DNA of 64,000 bases from Petrolisthes cinctipes. Its lineage: Eukaryota; Arthropoda; Malacostraca; Decapoda; Porcellanidae. Under the pieces are notes generated by a model, which saw only the letters and a program-made list of their open reading frames with translations, searched no databases and was not told where the DNA came from. The stretch lies in contig JAWQEG010000084.1 in the NCBI GenBank assembly GCA_033782935.1, positions 1,178,001-1,242,000 on the forward strand, read 5' to 3'. The translations under genes were made by a program, and so were the position numbers. Positions 48,051 through 60,599 of the stretch are shown here, piece by piece; the first letter of the stretch is position 1, and each line of letters opens with the position of its first letter.

Positions 48051-49990
48051 TCTGCATGTTTTGGGCCTGAATTTTGAAAATACTCTAACACGGAGTAGGC
48101 ATGTACAGATCGCTTCTGGGACCCCAAAATATCGAATTTTCGGGTGTTTAGGGCCAGAATTTGAGATATAAACGGGTACAGAAGATGCATGCACATATCG
48201 ACTTTTGGGCACCTAAAAGATCGATTTTCAGTATGTTTTTGGCCTGTATTTTGAAAATACTCTAACACGGAGTAAGCATGTACAGATACCTTCTCGGACC
48301 TCTAAATATCGAATTTTCGGGCGTTTTGGGACTGAATTTGAGATATCGATTTTTTGGCACCTAAAATGTCGATTTTTAGCATGTTTTTAGCCTATATTTT
48401 GAAAATATTCTAGCACTGTGTAGGCATGTACAGATGTCTTCTGGGACCCCAAAATATTGAATTTTCGGGTGTTTTGAGCCTGAATTTGAGATATAAACGG
48501 GTACAGAAGATACATGCACATATTGACTTTGGGCATCTAAAATATCGATTTTCAGTATGTTTTGAGCATGTATTTTGAAAATACTCTAACACGGAGTAGG
48601 CATGTACAGATCGCTTCTGGGACCCCTAAATATCGAATTTTCGGGTGTTTTGGGACTGAATTTGAGATATCGACTTTTTGGCACCTAAAAGATTGATTTT
48701 TAGCATGTTTTTAGCCTTTATTTTGAAAATATTCTAGCACTGAGTAGGCATGTACAGATTGCTTCTAGGACCCCAAAATATTGAATTTTCGGGTGTTTTG
48801 AGCCTGAATTTGAGATATAAACGGGTACAGAAGATACATGCACATATTGACTTTGGGCACCAAAAATATCGGTTTTCAGCATGTTTTGGGCCTGAATTTT
48901 GAAAATACTCTAACACGGAGTAGGCATGTACAGATCGCTTCTGGGACCCCAAAAATTCGAATTTTCGGGTGTTTAGGGCCAGAATTTGAGATATAAACGG
49001 GTACAGAAGATGAATGCACATATCAACTTTTGGGCACCTAAAAGATCGATTTTCAGTATGTTTTTGGCCTGTATTTTGAAAATACTCTAACACGGAGTAG
49101 GCATGTACAGATATCTTCTGGGACTTCTAAATATCGAATTTTCGGGTGTTTTGGGACTGAATTTGAGATATCGATTTTTTGGCACCTAAAATGTCGATTT
49201 TTAGCATGTTTTTAGCCTATATTTTGAAAATATTCTAGCACTGTGTAGGCATGTACAGATTGCTTCTGGGACCCCAAAATATTGAATTTTCGGGTGTTTT
49301 GAGCCTGAATTTGAGATATAAAAGGGTACAGAAGATACATGCACATATTGACTTTGGGCATCTAAAATATCGATTTTCAGCATGTTTTGGGCCAGTATTT
49401 TGAAAATACTCTAACACTGAATAAGCATGTACAGATTGCTTCTGGGACACCAAAATATTGAATTTTCGGGTGTTTTGAGCCTGAATTTGATATATAAACG
49501 GGTACTGAAGATGCATGCACATATCGACTTTTGTGCACCTAAAAGATCGATTTTCAGTATGTTTTGAGCATGTATTTTGAAAATACTCTAACACGGAGTA
49601 GGCATGTACAGATCGCTTCTGGGACCCCTAAATATCGAATTTTCGGGTGTTTTGGGACTGAATTTGAGATATCGACTTTTTGGCACCTAAAAGATCGATT
49701 TTTAGCATGTTTTTAGCCTATATTTTGAAAATATTCTAGCACTGAGTAGGCATGTACAGATTGCTTCTGGGACCCCAAAATATTGAATTTTCGGGTGTTT
49801 TGAGCCTGAATTTGAGATATAAACGGGTACAGAAGATACATGCACATATTGACTTTGGGCACCAAAAATATCGATTTTCAGCATGTTTTGGGCCTGAATT
49901 TTGAAAATACTCTAACACGGAGTAGACATGTACAGATCGCTTCTGGGACCCCAAAATATCGAATTTTCGGGTGTTTAGGGCCAGAATTTG
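47280..49990. repeat. Recurrent cassette, copy II
   Basis: It matches copy I at offset 8650, then 8661, and copy III at offset 10190, then 10180 (copy III has a 10-base deletion near 58106). It carries the same ccttctcggacc, gcttctagg, atatcggtttt, aaaaattcg, tataaaagg and gaataagc marks. It sits between two nonamer arrays. The match with I and III ends at about 49990 within aaacgggtac. Confidence 0.84.
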
Positions 49991-50429
49991 AGATATAAAC
50001 GGGTACAAAAGATGAATGCACATATCAACTTTTGGGCACCTAAAAGATCGATTTTCATTATGTTTTTGGCCTGTATTTTGAAAATATTCTAACACGGAGT
50101 AGGCATGTACAGATACCTTCTGGGACCTCTAAATATCGAATTTTCGGGTGTTTTGGGACTGAATTTGAGATATCAATTTTTTGGCACCTAAAATGTCGAT
50201 TTTTAGCATGTTTTTAGCCTATATTTTGAAAATATTCTAGCACTGTGTAGGCATGTACAGATTGCTTCTGGGACCCCAAAATATTGAATTTTCGGGTGTT
50301 TTGAGCCTGAATTTGAGATATAAAAGGGTACAGAAGATACATGCACATATTGACTTTGGGCATCTAAAATATCGATTTTCAGCATGTTTTGGGCCAGTAT
50401 TTTGAAAATACTCTAACACTGAATAAGAT
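49991..50429. repeat. Short transition segment
   Basis: Rest of a B monomer (gggtacaaaagatgaatg, cattatg), one C1, and an A1 with tataaaaggg and gggccagtatttt like those of the cassette. No gene is present. Confidence 0.78.
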
Positions 50430-53400
50430 TGTACAGATTGCTTCTGGGACCCCAAAATATTGAATTTTCGGGTGTTTTGAGCCTGAATTTGATATATAAA
50501 CGGGTACTGAAGATGCATGCACATATCGACTTTTGTGCACCTAAAAGATCGATTTTCAGTATGTTTTGAGCATGTATTTTGAAAATACTCTAACACGGAG
50601 TAGGCATGTACAGATCGCTTCTGGGACCCCTAAATATCGAATTTTCGGGTGTTTTGGGACTGAATTTGAGATATCGACTTTTTGGCACCTAAAAGATCGA
50701 TTTTTAGCATGTTTTTAGCCTATATTTTGAAAATATTCTAGCACTGAGTAGGCATGTACAGATTGCTTCTGGGACCCCAAAATATTGAATTTTCGGGTGT
50801 TTTGAGCCTGAATTTGAGATATAAACGGGTACAGAAGATACATGCAAATATTGACTTTGGGCACCAAAAATATCGATTTTCAGCATGTTTTGGGCCTGAA
50901 TTTTGAAAATACTCTAACACGGAGTAGACATGTACAGATCGCTTCTGGGACCCCAAAATATCGAATTTTCGGGTGTTTAGGGCCAGAATTTGAGATATAA
51001 ACGGGTACAGAAGATACATGCACATATTGACTTTGGGCATCTAAAATATCGATTTTCAGCATGTTTTGGGCCTGTATTTTGAAAATACTCTAACACTGAG
51101 TAGGCATGTACAGATTGCTTCTGGGACCCCCAAATATTGAATTTTCGGGTGTTTTGAGCCTGAATTTTAGATATAAACGGGTACTGAAGATGCATGCACA
51201 TATCAACTTTTGTTCACCTAAAAGATCGATTTTCAGTATGTTTTGAGCATGTATTTTGAAAATACTCTAACACGGAGTAACCATGTACAGATACCTTCTG
51301 GGATCTCTAAATATCGAATTTTCGGGTGTTTTGGGACTGAATTTGAGATATCGATTTTTTGGCACCTAAAATGTCGATTTTTAGCATGTTTTTAGCCTAT
51401 ATTTTGAAAATATTCTAGCACTGTGTAGGCATGTACAGATTGCTTCTGGGACCCCAAAATATTGAATTTTCGGAGGTTTTGAGCCTGAATTTGAGATATA
51501 AACGGATACAGAAGATACATGCACATATTGACTTTGGGCATCAAAAATATCGATTTTCAGTATGTTTTGAGCATGTATTTTGAAAATACTCTAACACGGA
51601 GTAGTCATGTACAGATCGCTTCTGGGACCCCTAAATATCGAATTTTCGGGTGTTTTGGGACTGAATTTGAGATATCGACTTTTTGGCACCTAAAAGATCG
51701 ATTTTTAGCATGTTTTTAGCCTATATTTTGAAAATATTCTAGCACTGAGTAGGCATGTACAGATTGCTTCTGGGACCCCAAAATATTGAATTTTCGGGTG
51801 TTTTGAGCCTGAATTTGAGATATAAACGGGTACAGAAGATACATGCACATATTGACTTTGGGCATCTAAAATATCGATTTTCAGCATGTTTTGGGCCTGT
51901 ATTTTGAAAATACTCTAACACTGAGTAGGCATGTACAGATTGCTTCTGGGACCCCAAAATATTGAATTTTCGGGTGTTTTGAGCCTGAATTTGATATATA
52001 AACGGGTACTGAAGATGCATGCACATATCGACTTTTGTGCACCTAAAAGATCGATTTTCAGTATGTTTTGAGCATGTATTTTGAAAATACTCTAACACGG
52101 AGTAGGCATGTACAGATCGCTTCTGGGACCCCTAAATATCGAATTTTCGGGTGTTTTGGGACTGAATTTGAGATATCGACTTTTTGGCACCTAAAAGATC
52201 GATTTTTAGCATGTTTTTAGCCTATATTTTGAAAATATTCTAGCACTGAGTAGGCATGTACAGATTGCTTCTGGGACCCCAAAATATTGAATTTTCGGGT
52301 GTTTTGAGCCTGAATTTGAGATATAAACGGGTACAGAAGATACATGCACATAATGACTTTGGGCACCAAAAATATCGATTTTCAGCATGTTTTGGGCCTG
52401 AATTTTGAAAATACTCTAACACGGAGTAGACATGTACAGATCGCTTCTGGGACCCCAAAATATCGAATTTTCGGGTGTTTAGGGCCAGAATTTGAGATAT
52501 AAACGGGTACAGAAGATACATGCACATATTGACTTTGGGCATCTAAAATATCGATTTTCAGCATGTTTTGGGCCTGTATTTTGAAAATACTCTAACACTG
52601 AGTAGGCATGTACAGATTGCTTCTGGGACCCCCAAATATTGAATTTTCGGGTGTTTTGAGCCTGAATTTTAGATATAAACGGGTACTGAAGATGCATGCA
52701 CATATCAACTTTTGTTCACCTAAAAGATCGATTTTCAGTATGTTTTGAGCATGTATTTTGAAAATACTCTAACACGGAGTAACCATGTACAGATACCTTC
52801 TGGGATCTCTAAATATCGAATTTTCGGGTGTTTTGGGACTGAATTTGAGATATCGATTTTTTGGCACCTAAAATGTCGATTTTTAGCATGTTTTTAGCCT
52901 ATATTTTGAAAATATTCTAGCACTGTGTAGGCATGTACAGATTGCTTCTGGGACCCCAAAATATTGAATTTTCGGAGGTTTTGAGCCTGAATTTGAGATA
53001 TAAACGGGGACAGAAGATACATGCACATATTGACTTTGGGCATCAAAAATATCGATTTTCAGTATGTTTTGAGCATGTATTTTGAAAATACTCTAACACG
53101 GAGTAGTCATGTACAGATCGCTTCTGGGACCCCTAAATATCGAATTTTCGGGTGTTTTGGGACTGAATTTGAGATATCGACTTTTTGGCACCTAAAAGAT
53201 CGATTTTTAGCATGTTTTTAGCCTATATTTTGAAAATATTCTAGCACTGAGTAGGCATGTACAGATTGCTTCTGGGACCCCAAAATATTGAATTTTCGTG
53301 TGTTTTGAGCCTGAATTTGAGATATAAACGGGTACAGAAGATACATGCACATATTGACTTTGGGCATCTAAAATATCGATTTTCAGCATGTTTTGGGCCT

Positions 53401-53990
53401 GTATTTTGAAAATACTCTAACACTGAGTAGGCATGTACAGATTGCTTCTGGGACCCCAAAATATTGAATTTTCGGGTGTTTTGAGCCTGAATTTGAGATA
53501 TAAACGGGTACTGAAGATGCATGCACATATCGACTTTTGTGCACCTAAAAGATCGATTTTCAGTATGTTTTGAGCATGTATTTTGAAAATACTCTAACAC
53601 GGAGTAGGCATGTACAGATCGCTTCTGGGACCCCTAAATATCGAATTTTCGGGTGTTTTGGGACTGAATTTGAGATATCGACTTTTTGGCTCCTAAAAGA
53701 TCGATTTTTAGCATGTTTTTAGCCTATATTTTGAAAATATTCTAGCACTGAGTAGGCATGTACAGATTGCTTCTGGGACCCCAAAATATTGAATTTTCGG
53801 GTGTTTTGAGCCTGATTTTGAGATATAAACGGGTACAGAAGATACATGCACATATTGACTTTGGGCACCAAAAATATCGATTTTCAGCATGTTTTGGGCC
53901 TGAATTTTGAAAATACTCTAACACGGAGTAGACATGTACAGATCGCTTCTGGGACCCCAAAATATCGAATTTTCGGGTGTTTTGAGCCAG
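50430..53990. repeat. Second 1502 bp nonamer array (about 2.4 copies)
   Basis: Offset 1502 holds, for example between the A1/D hybrids at 51427 and 52929. The monomer order and marks (gtagtcatg, gtagacatg, gtaaccatg, gggacccccaaat) are those of the 42.6-48.05 kb array. The identity ends near 53990, where gttttgagccag replaces gtttagggccag. Confidence 0.88.
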
Positions 53991-54105
53991 AATTTGAGAT
54001 ATAAACGGGTACAGAAGATACATGCACTTATTGACTTTGGGCATCTAAAATATCGATTTTCAGCATGTTTTGGGCCTGTATTTTGAAAATACTCTAACAC
54101 TGAGT
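53754..54105. repeat. 352 bp dimer duplication, copy 1
   Basis: A2 (53754-53929) plus B/A1 hybrid (53930-54105). It carries the rare changes gcctgattttgag, gttttgagccag and catgcacttattg. By eye it is identical to the next 352 bases. Confidence 0.93.
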
Positions 54106-54457
54106 AGGCATGTACAGATTGCTTCTGGGACCCCAAAATATTGAATTTTCGGGTGTTTTGAGCCTGATTTTGAGATATAAACGGGTACAGAAGATACATG
54201 CACATATTGACTTTGGGCACCAAAAATATCGATTTTCAGCATGTTTTGGGCCTGAATTTTGAAAATACTCTAACACGGAGTAGACATGTACAGATCGCTT
54301 CTGGGACCCCAAAATATCGAATTTTCGGGTGTTTTGAGCCAGAATTTGAGATATAAACGGGTACAGAAGATACATGCACTTATTGACTTTGGGCATCTAA
54401 AATATCGATTTTCAGCATGTTTTGGGCCTGTATTTTGAAAATACTCTAACACTGAGT
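54106..54457. repeat. 352 bp dimer duplication, copy 2
   Basis: A2 (54106-54281) plus B/A1 hybrid (54282-54457). It repeats all three private changes of copy 1, and I found no difference, so the step is very recent (or is an assembly duplication). Confidence 0.93.
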
Positions 54458-57040
54458 AGGCATGTACAGATTGCTTCTGGGACCCCCAAATATCGAATTT
54501 TCGGGTGTTTTGAGCCTGAATTTTAGATATAAACGGGTACTGAAGATGCATGCACTAATCAACTTTTGTTCACCTAAAAGATCGATTTTCAATATGTTTT
54601 GAGCATGTATTTTGAAAATACTCTAACACGGAGTAAGCATGTACAGATACCTTCTGGGATCTCTAAATATCGAATTTTCGGGTGTTTTGGGACTGAATTT
54701 GAGATATCGATTTTTTGGCACCTAAAATGTCGATTTTTAGCATGTTTTTAGCCTATATTTTGAAAATATTCTAGCACTGTGTAGGCATGTACAGATTGCT
54801 TCTGGGACCCCAAAATATTGAATTTTCGGAGGTTTTGAGCCTGAATTTGAGATATAAACGGGTACAGAAGATACATGCACATATTGACTTTGGGCATCTA
54901 AAATATCGATTTTCAGTATGTTTTGAGCATGTATTTTGAAAATACTCTAACACGGAGTAGTCATGTACAGATCGCTTCTGGGACCCCTAAATATCGAATT
55001 TTCGGGTGTTTTGGGACTGAATTTGAGATATCGACTTTTTGGCACCTAAAAGATCGATTTTTAGCATGTTTTTAGCCTATATTTTGAAAATATTCTAGCA
55101 CTGAGTAGGCATGTACAGATTGCTTCTGGGACCCCAAAATATTGAATTTTCGGGTGTTTTGAGCCTGAATTTGAGATATAATCGGGTTCAGAAGATACAT
55201 GCACATATTGACTTTGGGCACCAAAAATATCGATTTTCTGCATGTTTTGGGCCTGAATTTTGAAAATACTCTAACACGGAGTAGGCATGTACAGATCGCT
55301 TCTGGGACCCCAAAATATCGAATTTTCGGGTGTTTAGGGCCAGAATTTGAGATATAAACGGGTACCGAAGATGCATGCACATATTGACTTTGGGCATCTA
55401 AAATATCGATTTTCAGCATGTTTTGGGCCAGTATTTTGAAAATACTTTAACACTGAATAAGCATGTACAGATTGCTTCTGGGACCCCAAAATATTGAATT
55501 TTCGGGTGTTTTGAGCCTGAATTTGATATATAAACGGGTACTGAAGATGCATGCACATATCGACTTTTGTGCACCTAAAAGATCGATTTTCAGTATGTTT
55601 TGAGCATGTATTTTGAAAATACTCTAACACGGAGTAGGCATGTACAGATCGCTTCTGGGACCCCTAAATATCGAATTTTCGGGTGTTTTGGGACTGAATT
55701 TGAGATATCGACTTTTTGGCACCTAAAAGATCGATTTTTAGCATGTTTTTAGCCTATATTTTGAAAATATTCTAGCACTGAGTAGGCATGTACAGATTGC
55801 TTCTGGGACCCCAAAATATTGAATTTTCGGGTGTTTTGAGCCTGAATTTGAGATATAAACGGGTACAGAAGATACATGCACATATTGACTTTGGGCACCA
55901 AAAATATCGATTTTCAGCATGTTTTGGGCCTGAATTTTGAAAATACTCTAACACGGAGTAGACATGTACAGATCGCTTCTGGGACCCCAAAATATCGAAT
56001 TTTCGGGTGTTTAGGGCCAGAATTTGAGATATAAACGGGTACAGAAGATACATGCACATATTGACTTTGGGCATCTAAAATATCGATTTTCAGCATGTTT
56101 TGGGCCTGTATTTTGAAAATACTCTAACACTGAGTAGGCATGTACAGATTGCTTCTGGGACCCCCAAATATTGAATTTTCGGGTGTTTTGAGCCTAAATT
56201 TTAGATATAAACGGGTACTGAAGATGCATGCACATATCAACTTTTGTTCACCTAAAAGATCGATTTTCAGTATGTTTTGAGCATGTATTTTGAAAATACT
56301 CTAACACGGAGTAAGCATGTACAGATACCTTCTGGGATCTCTAAATATCGAATTTTCGGGTGTTTTGGGACTGAATTTGAGATATCGATTTTTTGGCACC
56401 TAAAATGTCGATTTTTAGCATGTTTTTAGCCTATATTTTGAAAATATTCTAGCACTGTGTAGGCATGTACAGATTGCTTCTGGGACCCCAAAATATTGAA
56501 TTTTCGGAGGTTTTGAGCCTGAATTTGAGATATAAACGGGTACAGAAGATACATGCACATATTGACTTTGGGCATCTAAAATATCGATTTTCAGTATGTT
56601 TTGAGCATGTATTTTGAAAATACTCTAACACGGAGTAGTCATGTACAGATCGCTTCTGGGACCCCTAAATATCGAATTTTCGGGTGTTTTGGGACTGAAT
56701 TTGAGATATCGACTTTTTGGCTCCTAAAAGATCGATTTTCATCATGTTTTTAGCCTATATTTTGAAAATATTCTAGCACTGAGTAGGCATGTACAGATTG
56801 CTTCTGGGACCCCAAAATATTGAATTTTCGGGTGTTTTGAGCCTGAATTTGAGATATAAACGGGTACAGAAGATACATGCACATATTGACTTTGGGCACC
56901 AAAAATATCGATTTTCTGCATGTTTTGGGCCTGAATTTTGAAAATACTCTAACACGGAGTAGGCATGTACAGATCGCTTCTGGGACCCCAAAATATCGAA
57001 TTTTCGGGTGTTTAGGGCCAGAATTTGAGATATAAACGGG
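54106..57040. repeat. 1678 bp period block
   Basis: Offset 1678 links 54106 to 55784, 54282 to 55960, gagtaagcat at 54631 to 56309, and the A1/D hybrid near 54783 to 56461. The match ends near 57040. 1678 equals the 1502 bp nonamer plus one 176 bp monomer. Confidence 0.8.
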
Positions 57041-60000
57041 TACAGAAGATGCATGCACATATCGACTTTTGGGCACCTAAAAGATCGATTTTCAGTATGT
57101 TTTAGGCCTGTATTTTGAAAATACTCTAACACGGAGTAAGCATGTACAGATACCTTCTGGGATCTCTAAATATCGAATTTTCGGGTGTTTTGGGACTGAA
57201 TTTGAGATATCGATTTTTTGGCACCTAAAATGTCGATTTTTAGCATGTTTTTAGCCTATATTTTGAAAATATTCTAGCACTGTGTAGGCATGTACAGATT
57301 GCTTCTGGGACCCCAAAATATTGAATTTTCGGAGGTTTTGAGCCTGAATTTGAGATATAAACGGGTACAGAAGATACATGCACATATTGACTTTGGGCAT
57401 CTAAAATATCGATTTTCAGTATGTTTTGAGCATGTATTTTGAAAATACTCTAACACGGAGTAGGCATGTACAGATCGCTTCTGGGACCCCTAAATATCGA
57501 ATTTTCGGGTGTTTTGGGACTGAATTTGAGATATCGACTTTTTGGCACCTAAAAGATCGATTTTTAGCATGTTTTTATCCTATATTTTGAAAATATTCTA
57601 GCACTGAGTAGGCATGTACAGATTGCTTCTGGGACCCCAAAATATTGAATTTTCGGGTGTTTTGAGCCTGAATTTGAGATATAAACGGGTACAGAAGATA
57701 CATGCACATATTGACTTTGGGCATCTAAAATATCGATTTTCAGCATGTTTTGGGCCTGTATTTTGAAAATACTCTAACACTGAGTAGGCATGTACAGATT
57801 GCTTCTGGGACCCCAAAATATTGAATTTTCGGGTGTTTTGAGCCTGAATTTGAGATATAAACGGGTACTGAAGATGCATGCACATATCGACTTTTGTGCA
57901 CCTAAAAGATCGATTTTCAGTATGTTTTGAGCATGTATTTTGAAAATACTCTAACACGGAGTAGGCATGTACAGATCGCTTCTGGGACCCCTAAATATCG
58001 AATTTTCGGGTGTTTTGGGACTGAATTTGAGATATCGACTTTTTGGCTCCTAAAAGATCGATTTTCATCATGTTTTTAGCCTATATTTTGAAAATATTCT
58101 AGCACTGTACAGATTGCTTCTGGGACCCCAAAATATTGAATTTTCGGGTGTTTTGAGCCTGAATTTGAGATATAAACGGGTACAGAAGATACATGCACAT
58201 ATTGACTTTGGGCACCAAAAATATCGATTTTCTGCATGTTTTGGGCCTGAATTTTGAAAATACTCTAACACGGAGTAGGCATGTACAGATCGCTTCTGGG
58301 ACCCCAAAATATCGAATTTTCGGGTGTTTAGGGCCAGAATTTGAGATATAAACGGGTACAGAAGATGCATGCACATATCGACTTTTGGGCACCTAAAAGA
58401 TCGATTTTCAGTATGTTTTTGGCCTGTATTTTGAAAATACTCTAAAACGGAGTAAGCATGTACAGATACCTTCTCGGACCTCTAAATATCGAATTTTCGG
58501 GCGTTTTGGGACTGAATTTGAGATATCGATTTTTTGGCACCTAAAATGTCGATTTTTAGCATGTTTTTAGCCTATATTTTGAAAATATTCTAGCACTGTG
58601 TAGGCATGTACAGATTGCTTCTGGGACCCCAAAATATTGAATTTTCGGGTGTTTTGAGCCTGAATTTGAGATATAAACGGGTACAGAAGATACATGCACA
58701 TATTGACTTTGGGCATCTAAAATATCGATTTTCAGTATGTTTTGAGCATGTATTTTGAAAATACTCTAACACGGAGTAGGCATGTACAGATCGCTTCTGG
58801 GACCCCAAAATATTGAATTTTCGGGTGTTTTGGGACTGAATTTGAGATATCGACTTTTTGGCACCTAAAAGATCGATTTTTAGCATGTTTTTAGCCTTTA
58901 TTTTGAAAATATTCTAGCACTGAGTAGGCATGTACAGATTGCTTCTAGGACCCCAAAATATTGAATTTTCGGGTGTTTTGAGCCTGAATTTGAGATATAA
59001 ACGGGTACAGAAGATACATGCACATATTGACTTTGGGCACCAAAAATATCGGTTTTCAGCATGTTTTGGGCCTGAATTTTGAAAATACTCTAACACGGAG
59101 TAGGCATGTACAGATCGCTTCTGGGACCCCAAAAATTCGAATTTTCGGGTGTTTAGGGCCAGAATTTGAGATATAAACGGGTACAGAAGATGCATGCACA
59201 TATCAACTTTTGGGCACCTAAAAGATCGATTATCAGTATGTTTTTGGCCTGTATTTTGAAAATACTCTAACACGGAGTAGGCATGTACAGATACCTTCTG
59301 GGACCTCTAAATATCGAATTTTCGGGTGTTTTGGGACTGAATTTGAGATATCGATTTTTTCGCACCTAAAATGTCGATTTTTAGCATGTTTTTAGCCTAT
59401 ATTTTGAAAATATTCTAGCACTGTGTAGGCATGTACAGATTGCTTCTGGGACCCCAAAATATTGAATTTTCGGGTGTTTTGAGCCTGAATTTGAGATATA
59501 AAAGGGTACAGAAGATACATGCACATATTGACTTTGGGCATCTAAAATATCGATTTTCAGCATGTTTTGGGCCAGTATTTTGAAAATACTCTAACACTGA
59601 ATAAGCATGTACAGATTGCTTCTGGGACCCCAAAATATTGAATTTTCGGGTGTTTTGAGCCTGAATTTGATATATAAACGGGTACTGAAGATGCATGCAC
59701 ATATCGACTTTTGTGCACCTAAAAGATCGATTTTCAGTATGTTTTGAGCATGTATTTTGAAAATACTCTAACACGGAGTAGGCATGTACAGATCGCTTCT
59801 GGGACCCCTAAATATCGAATTTTCGGGTGTTTTGGGACTGAATTTGAGATATCGACTTTTTGGCACCTAAAAGATCGGTTTTTAGCATGTTTTTAGCCTA
59901 TATTTTGAAAATATTCTAGCACTGAGTAGGCATGTACAGATTGCTTCTGGGACCCCAAAATATTGAATTTTCGGGTGTTTTGAGCCTGAATTTGAGATAT

Positions 60001-60170
60001 AAACGGGTACAGAAGATACATGCACATATTGACTTTGGGCACCAAAAATATCGATTTTCAGCATGTTTTGGGCCTGAATTTTGAAAATACTCTAACACGG
60101 AGTAGACATGTACAGATCGCTTCTGGGACCCCAAAATATCGAATTTTCGGGTGTTTAGGGCCAGAATTTG
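56760..60170. repeat. Recurrent cassette, copy III
   Basis: It matches copy I from about 37920 to 41330 and copy II from about 47280 to 49990. Private changes: tgttttaggcctg near 57102, the 10-base deletion giving cactgtacag near 58106, tctaaaacgg near 58441, and gattatcag near 59229. The end near 60170 again falls in aaacgggtac. Confidence 0.83.
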
Positions 60171-60599
60171 AGATATAAACGGGTACAGAAGATACATGCA
60201 CATATTGACTTTGGGCATCTAAAATATCGATTTTCAGCATGTTTTGGGCCTGTATTTTGAAAATACTCTAACACTGAGTAGGCATGTACAGATTGCTTCT
60301 GGGACCCCCAAATATTGAATTTTCGGGTGTTTTGAGCCTGAATTTTAGATATAAACGGGTACAGAAGATACATGCACATATTGACTTTGGGCATCTAAAA
60401 TATCGATTTTCAGTATGTTTTGATCATGTATTTTGAAAATACTCTAACACGGATTAGGCATGTACAGATCGCTTCTGGGACCCCTAAATATCGAATTTTC
60501 GGGTGTTTTGGGACTGAATTTGAGATATCGACTTTTTGGCACCTAAAAGATCGATTTTTAGCATGTTTTTAGCCTATATTTTGAAAATATTCTAGCACT
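60171..60599. repeat. Transition segment
   Basis: B/A1 hybrid tail, a D-variant head (gggacccccaaat, gaattttagat) joined to an A1-type middle and a D-type tail, then C2. Marks gttttgatcatg and cggattagg near 60420-60455 are private. No gene is present. Confidence 0.78.
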
